A stretch of DNA of 64,000 nucleotides from Paenibacillus sp. Root52 (GTDB taxonomy: Bacteria > Bacillota > Bacilli > Paenibacillales > Paenibacillaceae), in the NCBI RefSeq assembly GCF_001426865.1, contig NZ_LMFO01000023.1, forward strand, positions 372,001 through 436,000, written 5' to 3'. The notes under the pieces are model-generated. The model made no database searches. It was given only the letters and a program-made list of their open reading frames with translations, and was not told where the DNA came from. The translations under genes and the position numbers were made by a program. Positions within the stretch are counted from its first letter, which is position 1. Every line of letters starts with the position of its first letter. Below are positions 33,630 to 39,388 of the stretch, piece by piece.

Positions 33630-33743
33630 ATAACGTTTCTGTATTCATGAACCCCAAAGGGGTTGTCTGCTGAAATTCATCTTTGAAATGCATCCAGCAG
33701 ACCAAGGCTCCATAGAAGCCGCGGCTTGAATATTATGTTAGGA
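33630..33743. repeat. attC-like site 22 (middle class)
   Basis: Left core tcataac complementary to site 21 gttatga. Arms aaccccaaaggggtt, gtctgctg...cagcagac, ggctccatagaagcc. Right core gttagga. Confidence 0.95.
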
Positions 33744-33780
33744 GAAGTGCTGCCTGAATTACCCAAGAATATAGTAGATT

Positions 33781-34161
33781 TTATAATCCCTCATTTTTTA
33801 TAAAGAATCCTTCAGGGTAATATTCATCGTCCATTAATTCAACATCAGGATACCTAGTAAACACAGTTTCAAATTCATCTGTTTCAATTAAGAAATTTAC
33901 TACTTCATAGATCCTTTCTTTACTTCCAATATCAATTAGAACCATATCACTAGAACAGAAATACCCCCCATTCATACATTCTCCGGTTTTTCTATTCTTT
34001 TCTCTTAATGTTTGTATGTTCTTATATGTAAAGAAACTTGCACTCCACTTCATTCGATTTGAAAAGACTACAATTACATCAGTATTTACATCATCATTAT
34101 CCCATTGTCCTTTCGCCCATTGTTCTGCTTCTATCCAGATAATTTTCTCTAAATTTTTCAT
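33781..34161 (-). CDS. Hypothetical, immunity-like protein (126 aa)
   Basis: Not recognised. It is acidic and soluble, with DVIVVFSNRMKWSASFFTYK and MNGGYFCSSDMVLIDIG segments. Size and composition are those of polymorphic-toxin immunity proteins, though no toxin gene is nearby. AAAGGGA precedes the ATG. It is a single-gene cassette between sites 22 and 23. Confidence 0.55.
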   Translation of the reverse strand: MKNLEKIIWIEAEQWAKGQWDNDDVNTDVIVVFSNRMKWSASFFTYKNIQTLREKNRKTGECMNGGYFCSSDMVLIDIGSKERIYEVVNFLIETDEFETVFTRYPDVELMDDEYYPEGFFIKNEGL

Positions 34162-34251
34162 TAAATTAATCCCTTTAGTAGTTTTTTCTAAAATCTTTTT
34201 TATTTGTGTAAGGGTTCTCTATTAATACTCATTTTTTGACTTCGGCATTTC

Positions 34252-34347
34252 TCCTAACGTTCCTGTATTCACGACTCGACGACTGTCGAGTATCCGGCGA
34301 ATGCCGGATCAAGGGCGTATGCCCGCAGCGTGAATATTATGTTAGGT
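34252..34347. repeat. attC-like site 23 (short class)
   Basis: Left core tcctaac complementary to site 22 gttagga. Arms actcgacgactgtcgagt, tccggcgaatgccgga, gggcgtatgccc. Right core gttaggt. Confidence 0.95.
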
Positions 34348-34391
34348 GATGTATTCGGCTTCTTCGAATTACATTCAAATCATCAGTTGCA

Positions 34392-34853
34392 CTATAAATC
34401 TTTATACCTATATTCTCTGTAACTTATAAATCCACTCTTGTCATAAAAATTCTTTGCAATTTCATTATTCACCCAATAATCCACTTCAATCTTGCTAATC
34501 TGGTTTTGGGCAGCGATCTCATGGGCTTTATTCATTAATTGTTTTCCAAGACCTTGATTCCGATGTGCTTTAATGACATTTAATTGATGTATATATAATG
34601 ACTTATATGATTTTCGAAATGGGTTTTCTTGATGTTCCTTTATTTCAATCCATATGTAGCCCAGTTCTTGTCCTTGCTCCTCAACAATATAAAATTGATA
34701 GTTAGGATTCATCATGATTGATTTAAAAAAATCACTTACTGCTATGTGATCATGTTCTTTAAAATGATTCGGATACATTTGAGCATGAATATGTTGTACT
34801 TCTCGGTTAAGTTCACTAATTAACTCATGATTTTGAGTTCGAATAATATCCAT
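34392..34853 (-). CDS. GNAT family N-acetyltransferase (153 aa)
   Basis: Predicted acetyl-CoA-dependent acetyltransferase. LYIHQLNVIKAHRNQGLGKQ is the central strand and the acetyl-CoA loop (HRNQGLGKQL, Q/RxxGxG/A). The C-terminal VNNEIAKNFYDKSGFISYRE is the last conserved helix with the usual NxxAxxFYxKxGF pattern. The substrate is unknown. GAAAGGAGC precedes the ATG. It is intact and of normal length, the only gene of the cassette between sites 23 and 24. Confidence 0.85.
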   Translation of the reverse strand: MDIIRTQNHELISELNREVQHIHAQMYPNHFKEHDHIAVSDFFKSIMMNPNYQFYIVEEQGQELGYIWIEIKEHQENPFRKSYKSLYIHQLNVIKAHRNQGLGKQLMNKAHEIAAQNQISKIEVDYWVNNEIAKNFYDKSGFISYREYRYKDL

Positions 34854-34909
34854 GTTTTGCTCCTTTCATTCTTTTATATGATTTTATTTAATGTATTTCC
34901 GAATATTTC

Positions 34910-35005
34910 ACCTAACGTTCCCGTATTCACGACTCGACGTATGTCGAGTGTCTGGCGAATGCCAGACCAAGGACGTATGTCCGCAGCTTGAATATATTGT
35001 TATGG
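34910..35005. repeat. attC-like site 24 (short class)
   Basis: Left core acctaac complementary to site 23 gttaggt, the classical RYYYAAC/GTTRRRY form. Arms actcgacgtatgtcgagt, tctggcgaatgccaga, ggacgtatgtcc. Right core gttatgg. Confidence 0.95.
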
Positions 35006-35027
35006 GATGTACCCTGATTTACAAATT

Positions 35028-35411
35028 TCACTTCAACTTCTCTACTTTAATTTCCTCAATCTTGTTATTGCTCATTTCCATTACTGACCCTAAATCAAAT
35101 AAAAAGTATTTCACTTCATCATATCTTTGACTTTTTCTAATCGTTCTAAAATCAAAAATGATTCTTTGATCTTTATATTGAAAATCCAGCAGTTCGAAAG
35201 CCTGAATTCGGCGATCTTCTCCCCACGTCCATGACTGTCCAAATGCTCTTAAAAGAACTAATTCGGATTCTTCAATGTCTTCTGCCATTAATACATGGAT
35301 TCTAAACCTCGTTCCTTTTTCGTTTAGAAATTCTGAACTTGTATAGAGGTTCAAAATTCCATTCCATTCAAAGCTTTGATCCTCGTAGTAATCGAAATCG
35401 TCAATAGTCAT
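35028..35411 (-). CDS. Hypothetical protein (127 aa)
   Basis: Not recognised. ATG 35411 follows GAAGGATG. Longer frames start at ATG 35459, which lies exactly at the cassette core (GTTATGG), or within attC. The protein is acidic, aromatic and beta-rich (FEWNGILNLYTSSEFLNEKG). It looks like an immunity-type protein. Single-gene cassette between sites 24 and 25. Confidence 0.55.
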   Translation of the reverse strand: MTIDDFDYYEDQSFEWNGILNLYTSSEFLNEKGTRFRIHVLMAEDIEESELVLLRAFGQSWTWGEDRRIQAFELLDFQYKDQRIIFDFRTIRKSQRYDEVKYFLFDLGSVMEMSNNKIEEIKVEKLK

Positions 35412-35455
35412 ACGTTTTACATCCTTCAATTGATGTTTTTGATCTTGGGTATTTC

Positions 35456-35551
35456 CCATAACGTTCCTGTATTCACGACCCAACGAATGTTGGGTGTCCG
35501 GCGTATGCCGGACCAAGGACGAATGTCCACAGCGTGAATATACTGTTAAAC
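35456..35551. repeat. attC-like site 25 (short class)
   Basis: Left core ccataac complementary to site 24 gttatgg. Arms acccaacgaatgttgggt, tccggcgtatgccgga, ggacgaatgtcc. Right core gttaaac. Confidence 0.95.
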
Positions 35552-35555
35552 GAAG

Positions 35556-36353
35556 TTAATTTTCTCTTAAAACGCTACTTGAATCGTCTACTCTATATGC
35601 TAATAGGCTAATTAAAATGATATAGTCCATAGCTCTATCAGGATCATCGGTAATATTCCCATGTCCTCTTGGATTTCGAATTCCCATTACAACTCCCTCA
35701 AACAAGTGCATGATTCCTTCTTGTTCATCTAAATCAGTCTGATCTATCAAGTCATTAAAGCCTAAAATGGGTTTATTTCTCGAAAAAACTGTTCTAACTA
35801 AGTTTGTTCCATCTAAGTCATGTCTTTTTGATTTTTCTTTAACATAATTAATCAATGATTTAGACGCTTCGAATACAGCACTTGAAAAATGACCATCTTT
35901 ATATAAATTCAAACAAACATTAGAAATACGTGGATGCAAATTTAATCCATTGAACGTTTGAATTTTGATAGTGTCAGGATCTTGTTCCAAATCAAATTTT
36001 TTCTCTGCCAATCTTTCTATCAAACCGTTTAACATACTAATTGCATGTTCAATGCCCGATTGAAATTTTGTTTGTTTTCCTAAAAACGAATCACCAATTA
36101 CGTATGCTCCTTCCCAAATGACATAGTGTTGATATTTAATAAACTCAGGCGAAAACTGACCATAAACTTCTCTTATTGTTTCTTTGATACTTTCCTCAAC
36201 ATTTTCAACTTTTGGGTCTGAGTAAACAGTTATTTCTCTTAATTCTTCTATATCTTGAACTCTACGTTCTAATTTAGTGATTCCTCTATCTATCTCTTTA
36301 ATAGTAAATTGTTTTATTTGTACCGTCGTTTCTTCTGGATTTTTCCTTGTCAT
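35556..36353 (-). CDS. TIGR02391 family (Ymh-type) protein
   Basis: Soluble protein of 265 residues. The C-terminal half carries the TIGR02391 pattern: LHPRISNVCLNLYKDGHFSS, AVFEASKSLINYVKEKS, then GVVMGIRNPRGHG with the conserved RNPxGH. This C-terminal helical domain is HEPN-like and appears in phage-defence and restriction-linked proteins. The N-terminal half is coiled coil and specific to this protein. GTGGGAGG precedes the ATG. Single-gene cassette between sites 25 and 26. A role as a HEPN RNase is an inference only. Confidence 0.75.
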   Translation of the reverse strand: MTRKNPEETTVQIKQFTIKEIDRGITKLERRVQDIEELREITVYSDPKVENVEESIKETIREVYGQFSPEFIKYQHYVIWEGAYVIGDSFLGKQTKFQSGIEHAISMLNGLIERLAEKKFDLEQDPDTIKIQTFNGLNLHPRISNVCLNLYKDGHFSSAVFEASKSLINYVKEKSKRHDLDGTNLVRTVFSRNKPILGFNDLIDQTDLDEQEGIMHLFEGVVMGIRNPRGHGNITDDPDRAMDYIILISLLAYRVDDSSSVLREN

Positions 36354-36392
36354 ATTCTAAGCCTCCCACATCATATGTTTTAGATTAATTTC

Positions 36393-36508
36393 GTTTAACG
36401 TTTCTGTATTCATGAACCCCGAAGGGGGTGTCTGCTGAAATCCCTCCTCGAATTCCTTCCCGCAGACCAAGGCTCCAACGGAGCCGCTGCTTGAATATGA
36501 TGTTATTG
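36393..36508. repeat. attC-like site 26 (middle class)
   Basis: Left core gtttaac complementary to site 25 gttaaac. Arms aaccccgaagggggt, gtctgctg...cgcagac, ggctccaacggagcc. Right core gttattg. Confidence 0.95.
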
Positions 36509-36830
36509 GACGGTCTTGCCTCCTTCGAATCTACTGCACATTTCTCTTCAATGTTATGTTTCTTCATGTATGTGTTTTTTGATCTTTCATGGTTCTCATT
36601 TTTTATGTTATTTCATTTTCATTGGTCTTCATTCTCAATATGTCCTTGATCCTCAATCTCTTTTGATCTTTTGAATGTTACTTGACCTTTTTTTAATCCG
36701 ATTTTTAAAATCGCTTTTGTCCTTCAATGTCATTTGATCTCTTCTTTGATCCTTTTTTGTTAATCGATTTTTGACCTTTCAATTCTTTCATCCGATCCAT
36801 TCAAGGCTTTAATCCATTGCAAGTCTGTTC
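36509..36830. other. Apparently gene-less cassette of degenerate TTGATCTTTT repeats
   Basis: This 320-bp unit has intact boundaries (gttattg / caataac) but no convincing gene. It is a low-complexity run in which variants of tttgatctttt recur about every 20-30 bases. The only minus-strand ORF is a 31-codon Lys-rich frame (36705-36800, MDRMKELKGQKSINKK...) without a clear ribosome binding site. It could encode a small RNA, a tiny basic peptide, or nothing. Confidence 0.6.
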
Positions 36831-36926
36831 CAATAACGTTCCTGTATTCACGACCCGACGCATGTCGGGTGTCTGGCGTATGCCGGACCAAGGGCGTATG
36901 CCCGCAGCGTGAATATTATGTTATCT
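36831..36926. repeat. attC-like site 27 (short class)
   Basis: Left core caataac complementary to site 26 gttattg. Arms acccgacgcatgtcgggt, tctggcgtatgccgga, gggcgtatgccc: the clearest three-arm example. Right core gttatct. Confidence 0.95.
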
Positions 36927-36998
36927 GATGGATACGTCTTCTCCGATTCTTCTTACTCCTTAGGTTTCTGTATTTAAATAAGTCTTCCAATCGCTTCT

Positions 36999-37280
36999 CT
37001 ATAAACGGATATAGCTTTCAAATTCTATTTTCGCTATGCCTTTCAATTGCTTGTAAATCTCTTTCTCAAATTGATCGTTCTGTACTAAAATCATGGCTAA
37101 CGATTCTCCACAACTTACTTTAATCATCGCATCCGTTAAATCATGATTGGCAGTGATCACTAAAGCCTTTATTACCGTTTCATTATTATATTCACTGAGA
37201 CCCATCGCTGCATCGTCTCGCTCAGCATCTGAAGCTCTTTCATCTATTAATATTTCAATAAGCATTTCCCACTTCTTCAC
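36999..37280 (-). CDS. Small protein, paralog of the next cassette gene; premature stop
   Basis: Not recognised by family. It has 93 residues and is about 75-80% identical by eye to the product at 37497-37817 (shared SDAERDDAAM, SCGESLA, FEKEIYKQL). It ends at TAG 36999 after ESYIRL. The frame then continues RSDWKTYLNTET to a TAA near 36966, matching the paralog's KRNDWKKYLDIET. So the last 12 residues are lost by a nonsense codon. The start is GTG 37280 after GAGGT. The helical repeat character suggests a HEAT-like or immunity protein. Confidence 0.65.
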   Translation of the reverse strand: MKKWEMLIEILIDERASDAERDDAAMGLSEYNNETVIKALVITANHDLTDAMIKVSCGESLAMILVQNDQFEKEIYKQLKGIAKIEFESYIRL

Positions 37281-37348
37281 AGGACTACCTCAACATTCAT
37301 GTCTATTATTGTTTGTTTAAAATTCTTCTCTAGCTTTACGTATCTTTC

Positions 37349-37463
37349 AGATAACGTTCCTGTATTCATGAACCCCGAAGGGGTTGTCTGCCGAAATGCC
37401 TCAACGAAATCCATCTCGCAGACCAAGGCTCCATCGGAGCCGCTGCTTGAATATCAGTTATCT
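37349..37463. repeat. attC-like site 28 (middle class), proximal
   Basis: Left core agataac complementary to site 27 gttatct. Arms aaccccgaaggggtt, gtctgc...cgcagac, ggctccatcggagcc. Right core gttatct, preceded by a one-base-shorter tatca. It is the attC closest to the recombinase. Confidence 0.95.
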
Positions 37464-37496
37464 GATGGATACGTCTTCTCCGATTCTTCCTACTCC

Positions 37497-37817
37497 TTAT
37501 GTCTCTATGTCTAAGTATTTCTTCCAATCGTTTCTTTTTGAATTGATGTTGCTTTCAAATTCTGTCTTCGCTATGCCTCTTAGTTGTTTATAAATCTCTT
37601 TTTCAAATCGATCATTCTGTATAAAAATCAGGGCTAGGGATTCACCACAGCTCGCTTTTACCATGTTGTCAGTTTTATCATGTTTTGCTGTTATCATTAA
37701 GGCCTTCATTACATTTTTATGGTTATATTCACTTAGATCCATGGCCGCATCGTCTCTCTCAGCATCTGAAGCACTCTCATCTAACAATATTTCAATAAGT
37801 TTTTCCCACTTCTCCAT
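37497..37817 (-). CDS. Small protein of the first cassette (106 aa)
   Basis: Not recognised by family. It is an acidic helical protein (MEKWEKLIEILLDESASDAE, then RDDAAMDLSEYNHKNVMKAL). GAAGGAG precedes ATG 37817. This is the cassette directly beside the recombinase, so in a working integron it would be the most recently inserted and the best expressed. It is the full-length version of the truncated neighbour at 36999. Confidence 0.7.
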   Translation of the reverse strand: MEKWEKLIEILLDESASDAERDDAAMDLSEYNHKNVMKALMITAKHDKTDNMVKASCGESLALIFIQNDRFEKEIYKQLRGIAKTEFESNINSKRNDWKKYLDIET

Positions 37818-37883
37818 AGGACTCCTTCAAAATAATTCTGTTTATTGTGTTCTATAATTATTCTCTAGCTTTAAGTATCTTTC

Positions 37884-38010
37884 AGATAACATCTAATTTA
37901 TGTACTTCGTAAATACCACAGATCCTGGCTGATATCTGACTACGTATATGATACCCCAAGCACTGGTATTTGCGAAGAAGAATTTAGCGAAAAAGGTAGA
38001 TTTATAGAAG
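37884..38010. other. Putative attI (primary insertion site)
   Basis: The first cassette ends here with agataac (37884-37890), complementary to the gttatct of site 28. The rest of the usual attC is missing and is replaced by unique sequence up to the recombinase stop codon. That sequence holds an inverted repeat, cttcgtaaatacc (37905-37917) and ggtatttgcgaag (37965-37977), with one mismatch and a 47-nt spacer. It may be the recombinase binding region. Confidence 0.65.
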
Positions 38011-38013
38011 CCC

Positions 38014-39129
38014 TCAATCTCCCAGATCCAGACGATCCAGCGGGCTCTGAATACGCTGAATATTCTTTGTACTCACATGCGTATATCGCTGGGTTGTTCG
38101 TGCACTCGTGTGACCAAGCAGCTCCTGGATATAGCGCAGGTCTGTTCCATTTTCCAGTAAATGCGTGGCGAAAGAGTGTCGTAAGACATGAATACTAACC
38201 TTTTTCACAATGCCTGCGCATTGTCTAGCTTCTTCAAAGACCTTTTGCGCACTACGCTCGGTCAGATGCCGATCCGAAGATTGTCCCGGAAACAACCATC
38301 GATGGGGTTTAAACTCGGTTATGTATTCCTGCACAATTTCCCAAGCTAGATGGGAGAGTAGCGTTCTTCGATCCTTCTGACCTTTTCCCTGCCTTACAAT
38401 AAGGGTCTGGCGCTCAATATCCAGATCGCTACACCGCAGACGAACGACTTCACCTACACGAAGACCAGACGAATACGTGAGAAACAGAATCGTTTTATGC
38501 TTGAGATTAGTTACGGATGTGAGTAATTGAGCCACTTCTTTTTCAGACAATACTTGTGGCAACTTGGTCTGCTTCTTGGGACGAATATACTGGATCTCTG
38601 TAGGATGATGGAGTACATGTTTGCAATAGAAGCGAATTGCGCTGATCGTCTGGTTCACACTGGAATGGGAGATTCCTCGCTCAAGCAAATCTAAACAGTA
38701 CGTCTGAACTACAGAAGTAGTCACAGCTGTACTTTCAATTTGGCAGCTACTCAGAAAGCGTTCGATCTGATTACAATAGGCTTTGATCGTTTTGCGACTG
38801 CATCCTCGTAATGTTAATGCCTTCTGTAATGGTTCTTTGCTCCATGCACTGTTTCCCTTGCTAGCTTTCCATTGCTGTAAATCCTCACTTTCCACCCACA
38901 ACTCTGGAGCAATCTGAACATCTTTTGGATTAAATTGATTCATGAACTCCTGTATAGCTGATGTGGTGTAGGGGATGACCCATACTTTTTCTTTCGCTTG
39001 CCACGTTCTACCCGTGATCCGACGAATCCGCTCAATGTGTGCAGGGTTATACGGAATATAAATGTGCAGTACCCCAGCAGAACCTTTTGATATCGTAATC
39101 GTCTCTTTGGTCGTAGCATGTTCATTCAT
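38014..39129 (-). CDS. Tyrosine recombinase, putative integron integrase (non-IntI type)
   Basis: Predicted site-specific recombinase of 371 residues. Catalytic residues can all be placed: R224 (SSGLRVGE), K249 (RQGKGQKD), H314 and R317 (IHVLRHSFATH), H340 (LGHTSART) and the nucleophile Y349 (QRYTHVS). The C-terminal SPLDRLDL tail resembles IntI and XerC/D relatives. Residues 95-180 are a SAM-like core-binding domain. Residues 10-90 form an extra N-terminal domain (TGRTWQAKEKVWVIPY). Between the Lys and the HxLR motifs there is no room for the IntI-specific insertion, which is about 30 residues longer in IntI1. AAGGAGG precedes the ATG. It is transcribed toward the cassettes and ends about 120 nt before the first one. 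Confidence 0.85.
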   Translation of the reverse strand: MNEHATTKETITISKGSAGVLHIYIPYNPAHIERIRRITGRTWQAKEKVWVIPYTTSAIQEFMNQFNPKDVQIAPELWVESEDLQQWKASKGNSAWSKEPLQKALTLRGCSRKTIKAYCNQIERFLSSCQIESTAVTTSVVQTYCLDLLERGISHSSVNQTISAIRFYCKHVLHHPTEIQYIRPKKQTKLPQVLSEKEVAQLLTSVTNLKHKTILFLTYSSGLRVGEVVRLRCSDLDIERQTLIVRQGKGQKDRRTLLSHLAWEIVQEYITEFKPHRWLFPGQSSDRHLTERSAQKVFEEARQCAGIVKKVSIHVLRHSFATHLLENGTDLRYIQELLGHTSARTTQRYTHVSTKNIQRIQSPLDRLDLGD

Positions 39130-39183
39130 AGGAAACCTCCTTAGATTGGGTGGATTCTGCTTTTGCTATCATTCTGAAAAACA

Positions 39184-39229
39184 AAAAGGAAGGCCCTTCT
39201 TCCTCCCCTAGGGAATCAGACGACCTTCC
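39184..39229 (-). terminator. Rho-independent terminator of the radical SAM gene
   Basis: On the minus strand ggaaggtcg...gggccttcc forms a stem followed by TTTTTGTTTTT. It separates the chromosomal gene upstream from the recombinase gene, so the latter needs its own promoter. Confidence 0.7.
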
Positions 39230-39388
39230 GATGCTTTCGGATCATATATGCTGTTGTAAAAGGTAGAGCGGAGCGCGGCTTATGCAGTGGCAAGCCGCGC
39301 GTAAGAGTGAGGTGCTGCGCCCAAATGGGCAGCACCTCATGGAGATGCACCGCGTCAATGATCGCGGTGCTCCCCCTGCCGCTGCAAC

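Noticed and set aside
36385..36567. 60-codon minus-strand ORF at the edge of the gene-less cassette
   Set aside because: Most of it reads through attC site 26. Only about 20 codons lie in unique sequence and no ribosome binding site is present.
10414..37463. CRISPR array or REP/MITE family
   Set aside because: The repeats are 80-180 bp, are spaced by whole genes rather than short spacers, and their ends co-vary with the neighbouring unit. There is no cas gene and no target-site duplication pattern.
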